A stretch of DNA of 64,000 bases from Fonsecaea monophora (taxonomy: Eukaryota; Ascomycota; Eurotiomycetes; Chaetothyriales; Herpotrichiellaceae), in NCBI RefSeq assembly GCF_001642475.1, contig NW_019173956.1, positions 1 to 64,000 on the forward strand, read 5' to 3'. The notes under the pieces are model-generated. The model was not told the DNA's origin and made no database searches. It saw only the letters and a list, made by a program, of their open reading frames with translations. Positions 1 through 10,057 of the stretch are shown in pieces; within the stretch, counting starts at the first letter, position 1; every line of letters begins with the position of its first letter. The position numbers and the translations under genes are program-made.

Positions 1-129
1 CTTCTTCTTCTTCTTCTTCTTCTTCTTCTTCTTCTTCTTCTTCTTCTTCTTCTTCTTCTTCTTCTTCTTCTTCTTCTTCTTCTTCTTCTTCTTCTTCTTC
101 TTCTTCTTCTTCTTCTTCTTCTTCTTCTT
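1..129. repeat. (CTT)43 microsatellite
   Basis: An uninterrupted run of 43 CTT triplets starts at the first base of the window, so the true array is probably longer. It is pure pyrimidine on the plus strand and purine (AAG) on the other. No gene frame runs through it into the window. Confidence 0.97.
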
Positions 130-741
130 GATAAATATCGCCCAAATTAAGCAATTTATATTCCTACAAACGGTATGGATTCCTGAACATCAAAAAAAAA
201 AAGGATTGAATCCCGCACTCGCAATGTCGCGCAATATCTGAGTCATTTGAAAACGGGCCTGGGGTTACATATGCATGCATGCATGTGGACCAAATGCGGC
301 AATGAATGGCCAACCAAGTGGCTGTATCTACACGTACAGATACAAGCATAAGTAGAACTTGACACGCTCGACACACTCGACGCCCTCGGAGAATAAACAG
401 CCGTCAATTTCATTATCAATTAAAAAGTCCTAGTCAATTATGGTGTGCTCGACACCGACAAAGAAGTAATATCGTATCCCGACACAGGCGTCAGGCTCAA
501 ACACGCTTTTGACAGGTTAAAAAAAATCCCCCCAAGTCAAAGCTCACACAGAGTGCCAAGACTCGTGCCGTATATATTGAGAGAAATTCATAATACATGA
601 GCCATCATTGATGAAAAGGGCCTCCAGGAATGCGGACCTAGGGCTTCCAGAGCAAATGTATATCAGGTCATCATCCTTGCCCTTGGCACTGCCAGAAGAC
701 CATGTCCAAGTCCAGCCAAAGACATGTTTTGACATATCGGG
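130..741. other. Intergenic, no gene seen
   Basis: This AT-rich stretch lies between the microsatellite and the 3' end of the Sel1-repeat gene. It holds a short (ATGC)n run near 270-285 and only short, unsupported open frames. It probably includes the 3' UTR of the neighbouring minus-strand gene. Confidence 0.6.
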
Positions 742-2922
742 TCAGGATGTTGTTTTCTTGCGTCCAAAGATCCCCCGGGATTTGGACTTGCTGCGAGGTT
801 TCTCGCTCGACGTCTTTCGAGAAGACCGCGATCTCGAGTCGTTCTCTTCATCCGAGTCGTTGTATTTGTCCTTGTGAATCCTGCGCCCGGTCAGAAAAAC
901 AATCTGGCTTCACAAAGCCACCTTGACTTACCAGCTGTTCCCAACCATGCTCACACCTTTGGCCTCGGCCATCCGATAAAACTTGGCAGCCTTTTTCAGG
1001 TCTTTCTTGCAGCCGATGCCTTCTGCATAGCAGAAACCCGCCTCGGTCAGGGCATCTGTGTCGCCCCAGTTGCCGGCGATCTCAAAACATCGGAGAGCGA
1101 GTGCTTTGTCTTGCTCGATACCCCAGCCGTTGAGATGCGAAACCCCGAGCTCGTAAATGCTCAGCGCAAATTGGGCTCGATGTGCCTTCTTCTCGTGGAA
1201 ATCAACCCCAGGCCTCTGACCTGAAGGGTCTTCGTCGTCCGCAACCTCGAGCATCGCGTAGTCTACAGCCTTCCGAAGCCATTGAACGCCCTCCCGCGGA
1301 TTTGCTCGCATGCCCCAACCATGACGGCAAGCGAGGGCGTACAGGAGCATTGCAGTTGGGTGTCCCTTGTTGGCCGCGATACGCAGATGGTAGGTCGATT
1401 CTTTTAGTTCACCCTGTTGATGGAGCTCAATTGCCTTGGTAACATGATCGTCCATGGAGAGGCCTTGGTAATTGCTGGCAGACCGGCTTGTGGTTGGCCG
1501 AACCGTGCTTGTCGATCGTGAAGAGTGTGATGCTTCTGCTACGGGTGATAGTGGCACCGGGGGATGCATGAACCCCGAAGATGAAGGAACAAGCTGGCCA
1601 ATCGAAGGTCTCGAACTCGAAGAGTCATTGGATCTGAGAGATCCTGTCGGCGTATAATACGGTGTTGGATAGGCGGCACGGTCCGTGGCGGTCAACGTGT
1701 GCTCCGAGTTGAGCTCAAACGATGGGCTCGACCTCTGATGTTGGTCTTCTCTGCTGGGTCGAGCTGATGCCATCGGAGACGGAATCGGGAGCTCAGTGCT
1801 GTTCTTGGCTTCTAAAGGTGGCGTGCAGGGAAACATCGGTTCCTGCCACTCGAAATGGGGTGTGGACAGGGCCGAAAAAACTACAGATGTCCGATCGGAA
1901 ACCAGTCGGCCCCTAGGCAAGCTGTATTTAGCATGGGTATATGAAGACGCTTCCCCAGCGAGATAGCCATCGACGGGCGATGTGGAATTATCGAAAGAGT
2001 TCGCAGCACGGAGCTGGCTCAACCGGTTTGCGAATGTGGCTTTGGTCGGGCTTCTGTCGCCCTTGAGGTTGCTCATACTGACTGAACTCAAAGGGCGGGA
2101 GAAATTCCGTGTCAGTGTTTTGTGAGAGGGAGACCCAAGTGAAGTGCTGGAGGGCGATCGAGCATGAGACTGTTCATAGGGCGAGATTGGAGAATGAGGA
2201 GCAGAAACACCGCTGCTGGACGAAAGCTTCCTTGACTGAGAAAAGGTCGAACCTGCATTGGAACTGGTATAGTCGTCGTCAGAAGCATCCTGGTACGGTC
2301 GGAGTCGGCTGGAATAGGATCGTGGCGGTGCCAGAGTCGCACTGAAGTCTGATTGAGAAGTGCCCGAGACTTGTCTGGAAAGGCCATGTTGGGGAACACT
2401 ATGGGATGGTGATAATGGTCCCTGAGGCTCTAACGGCGGAGGAGATTCAACTCGAGAGGCACCAAAGTAATCCTGCATCGGAGATATTTCTTTGCTTTCC
2501 TGATCCTCGCCCGATTTGAGCGCACTCACGTGAACACGTTGGGAGGTCGGCCTGTTCAGAGGATGAGCAACTCGAGCAAAGCTGCCACCACGTTCCTTGT
2601 CCAACGTTGGGAGAGGAGGGACTGTGTCAAGGCCATCAGACAAGGCACGAAATATAGGAGGACGATTGTTTTGGTGTTCGGTCAGGGATTCCGTCACTAC
2701 TTGTGGTGGGAGTCTGCTCATACGTCGCTCGCCGGCTTTTCTCGTTTCCTCCAACTCTTTGGCCAGTTTGCGACTTCGGGCCGCAATGGCATCCAATGGT
2801 GATAGTGCAGGAGGCACGTCGCCGTCGAAATGTTGGATCCGGGGCGATAATGCATTTCTCGATAGTGCGCTAGCCGAGCGAAGATTTTCTTGGGGGATCT
2901 CGATGTATGTTGGACGAGTCAT
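742..2922 (-). CDS. Sel1-repeat protein, Nif1/Dsf2-like cell-cycle/morphogenesis regulator
   Basis: The model has two exons, 932-2922 and 742-880, joined across a 51-nt intron (donor GTAAGT, acceptor CAG), giving 709 aa. Without the splice the frame stops straight after MVGNSW. With it the protein continues WIHKDKYND and ends in a basic Arg/Ser/Lys tail with GIFGRKKTTS, which is the usual end of this family. Roughly the first 480 residues are Ser/Pro-rich and look disordered. Residues about 490-660 hold Sel1-type TPR-like repeats (AIELHQQGELKES, AMLLYALACRHGWGM, AGFCYAEGIGCKKD). Sel1 proteins are scaffolds. The fission-yeast relative Nif1 binds the mitotic kinase Nim1 and budding-yeast Dsf2 is a bud-site protein; assignment to this group is by family resemblance. 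The ATG at 2922 is the first in frame, but the upstream space is long, so an extra 5' exon cannot be excluded. Confidence 0.85.
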
Positions 2923-5200
2923 CGTTGGATGTGGACTTTACGAGTAGATTGAGTTGAGTCTCTGGAAGACTGGGCAACCGTTGTCGTAACTTGGCTGTTA
3001 TGTTGTTGAACCGAGTCGGAACAAAGGCGAAATGATGGCATGGATCGAGGGTCTGGGGAATCGGACAACGTAGAATGCAAGGCTTCCAGGAGGATCGAAG
3101 GGTGGCTGAGGTCACAGCTGGGAACCAGGTCCGAGAGAACGAGAGTCTGGGGGCTGGCGCAGGAGTCGCCGCTGATGGGTTGATAAAAGTAGGATGCTAT
3201 GCCAACGGAACTCGTGTCCGAGTTGTCGCCCAGAATAAAATGATGACAAGTGAGTGACCAACAATAGCCCACACCAGTAATATATTCCAGGTGCAGTCTA
3301 TGTCAATACGAAGTGAACGAGTGCGGCTGATAACGAGAGTGTCGAGGGGATGTGTGAGAAAAACGAGTGTCTGAAGTGGTCTTATGAGGAGGACAATGGT
3401 GGCGTGAAAAAGAGTAGATGGTAGATACAGGATGGGATGCAGGACGCAGGCAGGGAAAAAGATGGCAGAGAACAAAGTCCAGTAGCGTGAGGTGGGAGAA
3501 GGTGGATGGTGGGTGGTGGATGGATGGTGTGGGTGGCTGCAGGCGGGCCGTCAATGGCCACGGACAGCATGCGAACTTTTTGGGGGAGGGCAGGTCGTAG
3601 TTTGCAGGTGGTGATGGTGGTGGTAGCAGATCAGACACGCCTTATGCAGACACTTCTGGGCACCCCCGGTTTTGAACATGATCGACCACTGCCAGACACA
3701 GGTGTCCAGACAACTCCCAGACCAAGGTACGAGTCCCTAGTAAGTGATATGAAAGGTGATGTGCAAGCCATGCAACTCCAACCGGGGGGGTGAGAGACAG
3801 GCAACGAGAAGCCCAGAAAAAGCCCAAAAAAAACAAGAGTGACCTGCATAACTCAGTTGCAGCAATCGGGGGTAATCCCTGAAGGCCCGTTGTGGGGCAT
3901 GGTCTCCCCCTTGATATTTTTACTTAGGGAGCGAATAGTGCCCCCTGACCTTCGCCCACCCTGGCACCCGAACAAGCCTTCCGAAACCCAGACAGCCAGG
4001 GCAGACGTGCCATTGGGTACATCAACCCGGGCTCCAAGCCACAGCTGCACTCCAATGGAGGCCTGTCGACACTACCTGAAGACCTCTGCTTCATCCTCTT
4101 TGGTGTCTTTTTGCTAGACTCAGGGGCGAGATTGAACCAACAGCATGTCTGGGATGGCATCGCAGGTAGTTTGACCGACAAGACAGATTTGATGGGAAGA
4201 TGAAAGCAGCTGAGAGGCTGAGATGATGAGAGGACGAGAGGCTGAAAGGTGCATCTTCGTCCACTTTCGTCCTCTCCTCCGTCCATGATCTGGAAGGCTC
4301 AAGTGTTGCACGAACCCGCAAATTATGGAGACGTCAGTGCAACCTCGATGCTGTTACTCTACAACTATATGTGCAGCCGTGGTGACACGCTGGTTGATGC
4401 AGAAATTCCCCGAGGTCGTTCTGCAGGTCATGGTTCGGAACAGCCCGTGCCCTGCAGTGGCAATGTCTCATTACATGGTGGTGGTGGTGCTGCGGCAACT
4501 CTTGTTACCACTACAGGGAGAGGAGAACGCAATGGCTATCTCAAACCTACCTATGTACCTCGTACTTGGACGAAATACCGACTACCGAGTCCATATGAGA
4601 GCAATTCCATCTCCTGCAGAGTACGACTCGAGGTCGACTAGCCAGATCTCGGGACTGACTAGCATGAAACTATCGCTTCTGGGACCTTGACACTTGCAAA
4701 TCTATTACGTCGTCAAAATCCCAAACGAGGTGAAAAGAAAGAGACTTGATTGGTGCCATTCAAATTGCCTGGTTGGTGCTGGTGACTTTTTTTTTGCTGC
4801 ACGCGACACATTCTTTGATCAGCGTCCATGTGCAATCTGTTCTCGTCCGCGTAGGATCATCACGAATTACTCGGTACCTACAAAGGCAGGGAGAGATAGT
4901 TGAGCTTCCGAGAACAAGGACACCAATTACAACAAAACCACCACCACCATCGACAATCTCGTATATCTCGTAAACTCCTCCCCCACAAAGTCACCCACAA
5001 GGCCAAAAAGCCACCAGCATCATCATTTTACGTACATGTACAGCTCTCAAGCTTTGAGCTCCAGCCACAGCAACGGCGATATCTCACCTTGTATACTTTA
5101 TATGTGGAGCAGGCTATATACATCTACTCGGTACATGGTAAATATCATACATATATAGGTACAAACAAGCACTCGTATAGATCGTGTTGATGGCTCCTCG
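2923..5200. other. Long intergenic region, no gene supported
   Basis: These 2.3 kb lie between the start of the Sel1-repeat gene and the end of the DNA glycosylase gene. The part next to 2922 should contain the Sel1 gene's promoter and 5' UTR. Around 3420-3640 the plus strand is strongly G/T-rich. Open frames reach about 130 codons but show no family motif, and their codon texture is that of non-coding DNA. Confidence 0.55.
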
Positions 5201-6367
5201 TCAGTCTTCCGCCTCCTCCTCCTTAACTGCATCTCTCTCCTCTTGCTGCGCTTCTTCTCCTGCTTCGCCCTGCATCTTTTTCTGCCGAAAGGCCTTTCTC
5301 AACTCGCATTTGCCCAGATTTTTGCCTCCTGCCCGACATTCTTCGCACCTCTTTCCGTGCGTGACGAGGAGGATATGCAGCCCGTACTTGTCCTCGTCCG
5401 GGATCATGACGTCCAAATGCGCGTGTGTCTCATCTCTCGAAGCATTCTTGGGTCGCCAACCTAGCAAGCCTGTAATGCGCCAGACATGCGTATCGACAGC
5501 GAAGCTCTCGCGCTGGAGACAGAAGAGCAACACGCAGCTGGCCGTCTTGGGTCCCACACCCTGGAAGGATAACATCTCTTGCATGGCCTCTTCACTGGAC
5601 GCGTCATGGAGATGGTCCAGGGAATACTTGCCATACTTTTCTTTCGTCTGTTGTAAGATGCTCATAATGACTTTACTCTTTACCGCGCTGAGTCCGCCAC
5701 ATTTGATGGCTTCTTGGAGCTTGGCTTGACCTCCAGCAACGATAGCGTCCCATTTATCACTCCCTCCATACACCTTGTCCATACTCTTCTTGGCCCGCGT
5801 CGAGTTAACGTCGCTCGTGTTTTGGGAGAGAATGGTGCGGACCAGCGCGTCGAGTACGGTGGGAGAGTCGCCGCAGCCTGCTCGCGTGGTCGAGGCAACG
5901 ACTTCTTTTGGGCGAATCCGAGGGCCGTGGAGGGAGGCGAGGATCCTGTGGGCAAGTTTGCATTCCTCTGGTGTCGGATGATGAAAGTCAGGGAATGGAG
6001 ATTCATTGGCAAACTGGGCATAGGACTTGAGTTTCTTCGCTTTCAGATCGGATGGTCCTGATTTCTTCGATGGAGATTTCTTCGGAGAAGACACAGACGC
6101 AGGTAAATCGCCCGAGATGGATGGGCTCATTAGCCCAGTATCTTCCACTTCCTCCTTCTTCATCCTCTTCCTGACAGGTGTTTCTTCTGTACGTGGCGAA
6201 GTCCGCTTATTCCGAGGGGTTCCCTGCTCCTGCTTGATAGTGACGCCGTCTTGATCTTGGTCCTCCTTTTTGAACTGCGCTTTCTTCTCTCCTTTGAGTG
6301 CCCCAGACGTAGTGCTTCTGGTCACTCGTCGGACCCCTGACGCGACTGTCGAAGTGCGCTTTGACAT
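5201..6367 (-). CDS. HhH-GPD base-excision DNA glycosylase (endonuclease III superfamily)
   Basis: This intronless gene encodes 388 aa. The first about 150 residues are basic and disordered, as in nuclear DNA-binding proteins. The HhH-GPD domain spans roughly 160-360 and has LVRTILSQNTSD, the helix-hairpin-helix FQGVGPKTA with Lys274, and FAVDTHVWR with Asp292. The 18-residue Lys-Asp spacing equals that of K120/D138 in E. coli Nth, so this should be a bifunctional glycosylase/AP lyase excising damaged bases. The C-terminal cysteines (RCEEC and GKC) make C-x2-C-x8-C, three ligands rather than the four of a standard 4Fe-4S loop. I chose the ATG at 6367, which has AAC before it. The frame stays open to 6526, but only a GTG precedes this ATG. 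Which damage it repairs is unknown: SQNTSD differs from the SSQTKD of classical Nth. Confidence 0.9.
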   Translation of the reverse strand: MSKRTSTVASGVRRVTRSTTSGALKGEKKAQFKKEDQDQDGVTIKQEQGTPRNKRTSPRTEETPVRKRMKKEEVEDTGLMSPSISGDLPASVSSPKKSPSKKSGPSDLKAKKLKSYAQFANESPFPDFHHPTPEECKLAHRILASLHGPRIRPKEVVASTTRAGCGDSPTVLDALVRTILSQNTSDVNSTRAKKSMDKVYGGSDKWDAIVAGGQAKLQEAIKCGGLSAVKSKVIMSILQQTKEKYGKYSLDHLHDASSEEAMQEMLSFQGVGPKTASCVLLFCLQRESFAVDTHVWRITGLLGWRPKNASRDETHAHLDVMIPDEDKYGLHILLVTHGKRCEECRAGGKNLGKCELRKAFRQKKMQGEAGEEAQQEERDAVKEEEAED

Positions 6368-7261
6368 GTTGGGATTGAATCTACCCGAATAAGAGGAGCT
6401 TGGGAGAACTGCACTGAAAGGTGACAGCCTACAAGGCCGAAGCTGCGAGAAAGAGAGCGTACTATAGAAGGTGAGGTGAGGCGTAGGAAACGCAGTCTTT
6501 GAAGGCGGTGGATTTGCGTATATCACCTAGTTGGAGTCATATAGACTGCGACTTAGATCTTACAATCTGGTAGATACTCACCCACTAGTTGCTTGTAGAG
6601 GAGACATATAGTAGCGGCAGAACATGAAGATGCTTCCTCTGGCAGCCACACCTATGCGTGCCGTGTCATGATGTCAAGGACTTTTCAGATTTAGAAGCAA
6701 GCGTTGATTTCCTACGGCAGATCAGGCGGATTCCGTCTGCGCAAAAACCGTGCGGTGCGCAGAGTACGCGTGACTCTCACATACTCACCACATTGCCCTG
6801 CTACACATCCCACACATGCCAGACCGCCACATTGCACGTAGCCAACACGACATGTACGGTTAGATGTCTCTACCTCGTGGCCAGAGGCAACAGCTGCAGA
6901 AGAAGAGAGCACACCAGTCACGGAGTTGTAGGGCTGTCTCTGATATACAGACAGCCGTGCAACTGCGCATCTGCCTTGTCTGGATGTAGGTCCACACGCT
7001 GCAACTGCATGCTCCATTCTATGTCTCGCCTACAGAGGTGAGCGTCAATCAATCCATCTGCGCCGGGCTTCCCCTCCTGCTCCATATCCCTGTACTAGAG
7101 CACAGACGACAAGTACCAGATGTACCTGCAACCTCTCCAATATTGAGCGGGATCCCAGTGTGAGTGATTCACGAAACAAACATCAGACTGGGTGCCAGAG
7201 CAAAGGGTTGACCATGGGTTTGTTGAGGGTCTGGCACAATCCGTCCGCCCGTTAAAGGCAC
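6368..7261. promoter_or_regulatory. Shared divergent promoter region
   Basis: This 0.9-kb space lies between the divergently transcribed glycosylase and 2EXR-like genes and must hold both promoters. No coding frame in it resembles a known family. I could not assign a TATA box or transcription-factor site with confidence. Confidence 0.5.
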
Positions 7262-8917
7262 ATGCAAACATTCACTATGGCAGACTTCGCATCACAAAGG
7301 CATTGGCACTACTACATATTTCACGCTCACGATGGTTGCCAATTGTCCTTCATCTTTCCATCCGACTCAGATCCGCACCGCAATATTCACGGCACCATCT
7401 CTGTCTCTGCGTGGACAAGCGACAGATCCAGCTCGACAGCTTCTCGGCGCCTTCAGCCTGTGTTCCCTTCGCCCATGGCAACCCCTTCTAGCAACGATCC
7501 TGGCCCCACGGGCACAGACACGGCGGTGGTCACCATGTCCGCGCCCGCGAAGTGCTCGTTCTACGACCTTCCGATAGAAGTTCGGTTGGAAATATACGAG
7601 CTACTTTACTGTTACTCCAAGCCCATCCACCTTACTCTCGACCACGACGGCACGATCAAACACCAGCGCGCAGAATCTGCCACGAGTTGCTGCAGTCCCG
7701 ACCTTGTCATCCCGGTCCACGCTTTTACGGTAGCAAAGACACTCTGTCATGAGGCTTCCCCTGTCCTCTACCAGCGAAACAACTTCAGCATGGACTGGAA
7801 GAATCTCAAAATGTTCTCCCAGAAATGGGACCAGGAACTCAACAGCTATCTGGGAGCAATCGAGATTTTCTGTGACGATGGGCCAGCTTGGGGTTTTGTC
7901 CCTGTCACCAGATTGTTGGTTGACAAGATGCCGGGTCTACAAGAGATCAATTTCAAGATTTCAGGCTCACTCAGACTTGCTGCTGCCGCCCTGGAGACCT
8001 CCAGTGCCATAACCCCTTGCGCCTCTATGTTCGGTGGACCAGAACTGGATCTCGTTCTTCAGCCTCTGAAGTCTGAAGACTGCAATAGTGGCAAAGGTGG
8101 CTCCGATCTTGTTGCCATTCGCAATGGCATCCAACAGGACAATGCAAAACTGGCAGAAATCTGGCCCGAGGGTCTTGCTCCAAACAATATCACTCGATCC
8201 TGCGCTCCAATCTTGTCCCATATCAGATTGAGTGGCAGAATCTCTCGCACTACCCTTGACAAAATTCTTGGACACAGATGTCTGCCAGGTGATTGTTTTT
8301 GGGAGGAAGTTGCTCAAGAAGTCAAGGAAGGTGACGCCGCCAAGGTGATTGGGGAGAACAAGGACGCCACCAAGATGGCAGAGAAGAATGGCAGCTCTGA
8401 CAAGTTGACCGAGGATATGGTGCACTACAAATGGAAAGCCATGGTTCCTGGAGAGAGGACCGACGTACCGAAGATCGACATGCGCCAGTGGTACCCGCCA
8501 CTTACGGAAAAGGAACAGCAAAAAGTGAGGGATTTTTTCAAGGTCTTCGAGCAACGTGACAGTTGCTGTAAGAGTGACAGCGCATCCGAGATAGAAAGCC
8601 TTCCTAAGGACGCCACAGCTTCTGCGGAACCTGGCTCGACTGATCATGGCGGGACAAGTCAAGATGCTTTCTCTAGAGATGCCGAGAACCAAGAAGTCGT
8701 GTACGCGGATGGAGCAGAGTCTGCTGCGAGTACTGCGTCTGCCAATCCTGACGATCTCCTGGGGAGCCTGCAGCAGTTGGCTTTTGCTGACTGCTTTGAA
8801 AACCTCAACTCCGAGTTTCTGCACCAAGACCTAGCAGAGGTCAGAGCAGCCCTACTGGAATATTTTGGCGATTTTGCATTCGAACTCTTTCCAGATGAGT
8901 TTGCGGATGAAAACTAG
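7262..8917 (+). CDS. 2EXR/F-box-like domain hypothetical protein
   Basis: One open frame of 551 codons from an ATG at 7262. An in-frame ATG at 7475 (context GCCCATGG, residue 72) precedes the first recognisable domain and could be the true start. Just after it is FYDLPIEVRLEIYELL, the opening of the fungal 2EXR or F-box-like domain found in many mould proteins of unknown function. The next about 220 residues read like the usual companion region (TKTLCHEASPVLYQ-type helices, VPVTRLLVDKMPGLQ). The C-terminus is acidic and ends FELFPDEFADEN. A role as a substrate adaptor in ubiquitylation is only a family-level guess. The gene is convergent with the Gag1-clamp gene. Confidence 0.75.
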   Translation: MQTFTMADFASQRHWHYYIFHAHDGCQLSFIFPSDSDPHRNIHGTISVSAWTSDRSSSTASRRLQPVFPSPMATPSSNDPGPTGTDTAVVTMSAPAKCSFYDLPIEVRLEIYELLYCYSKPIHLTLDHDGTIKHQRAESATSCCSPDLVIPVHAFTVAKTLCHEASPVLYQRNNFSMDWKNLKMFSQKWDQELNSYLGAIEIFCDDGPAWGFVPVTRLLVDKMPGLQEINFKISGSLRLAAAALETSSAITPCASMFGGPELDLVLQPLKSEDCNSGKGGSDLVAIRNGIQQDNAKLAEIWPEGLAPNNITRSCAPILSHIRLSGRISRTTLDKILGHRCLPGDCFWEEVAQEVKEGDAAKVIGENKDATKMAEKNGSSDKLTEDMVHYKWKAMVPGERTDVPKIDMRQWYPPLTEKEQQKVRDFFKVFEQRDSCCKSDSASEIESLPKDATASAEPGSTDHGGTSQDAFSRDAENQEVVYADGAESAASTASANPDDLLGSLQQLAFADCFENLNSEFLHQDLAEVRAALLEYFGDFAFELFPDEFADEN

Positions 8918-9413
8918 CCAGAAGCACTTTTGTTCGTGCCGATCTAGCCTTGTCGACTCATTATGACACAGGAACGAGGCTTTGTGCAACCTCTTTTGTT
9001 GGCATCATCATGACGACTTACAACATGCACAATAGACCGACTAATGCCGAATGATGGGAATGCGTTGTGCAAAGGGTGTACGGACGAGCGTGAATATTGG
9101 TCAGACACAGGAAGAAAGCAAGAGTCTTTGTCAACAATAGTGGCACCACCACAACGAGCTATGAATACCATGCAACGATACGAGGTTTTTTGAACAGCGA
9201 GCTGGGCAAGACAGGGATTTGTCGAAAAACATAAAGACAAAAAAAAAGGAACAAAAAACAACAGACTGAACGAAACATGGCTTTTTGGATAGTAACGCAG
9301 ACGAGTGGCGGGACGGTGATGGGGATTGGATATTGTTTCCCCTTTCCGCAGCAACGGTGATGCCCTTTGTCTGGAACATGTGTCTTTGAGAATCAGATCA
9401 GATCAGATTTCGC

Positions 9414-9473
9414 TTGGTTGGTGGTTGGTTGGTGGTTGGTTGGTGGTTGGTTGGTTGGTGGTTGGTTGGTTGG
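9414..9473. repeat. TTGG/TGG simple satellite
   Basis: About 60 bp are built almost only from TTGG units interspersed with TGG, for example TTGGTTGGTGG repeated. The tract contains many GG pairs on one strand. Confidence 0.9.
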
Positions 9474-9855
9474 TCGGCCGGTTGGCACATTGGATGGAAT
9501 TTCCACCTTGAGTGCCTGGCACCCTAGCTGCCTGACAAATATCATCCGAAAATCGAGCTGTGAATGGATAATTGACAAATTTGATAATAATACCCTCGTC
9601 TGTTTCTGTTTCTATTGGACGGCCTAGGTGCCCAGTAGACATAGTAGTCATTATAGTGGTGAGAGGTAAAGAGACCGGGCATACCGTGGGAGAGACAATA
9701 GGCGAGTGAGTATTCACTCCGAGGAGAGACATGATGGCGAGGTTTTGCGCCTGTGAGATAACATGCATGTCATATTCTGCCGTGTCATGCTGTCCCTGCG
9801 TGGAAGGCTATACGATAAAACATCGATTCATAACATATCGTAACGACATCACATC

Positions 9856-9886
9856 ATATCAATATCAATATCAACATCAACATCAA
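9856..9886. repeat. ATCAAT/ATCAAC hexamer repeat
   Basis: A short tandem array changes from ATCAAT to ATCAAC units, about five copies in all, in the 3' flank of the Gag1-clamp gene. Confidence 0.85.
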
Positions 9887-10057
9887 ATTGCCCGTTGTCC
9901 AGTGTCCATGCAATGCAATGCAATGAAATGACACGGAAGAGATACGTAAATGCCGCTCTTTTCTTCATGCTCGCTTCGTTCATGCTGGGAAGAGACAGAC
10001 AACCGGACGACAAAACATGCCATGCCATGCCGGGACTTCTCTTCCCCCTCTGAGATT

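Larger units (their letters stand above)
8918..10057. other. Convergent 3' intergenic region with simple repeats
   Basis: These 1.1 kb lie between two convergent genes. They hold a TTGG/TGG satellite, an ATCAAY repeat, and (TGCAA)n near 9906-9926. Frames that cross the satellite only encode Asn/Gln/Pro/Thr repeats and are not genes. Confidence 0.6.

Noticed and set aside
4249..4690. Two overlapping plus-strand frames of 121-130 codons
   Set aside because: Different frames of the same DNA, no family resemblance, and no promoter or splice context to support either.
6365..6526. Longer N-terminus for the DNA glycosylase and, by the same logic, for BST1 (to 18578), HOP1 (to 49815) and the small membrane protein (to 13825)
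   Set aside because: The codons at these frame ends are GTG or TTG, not ATG. The first real ATG was used in each gene.
9414..9473. Asn/Gln/Pro/Thr-rich peptide encoded across the TTGG satellite
   Set aside because: The frame is open in several phases only because the repeat lacks stop codons. There is no start or coding context outside the repeat.
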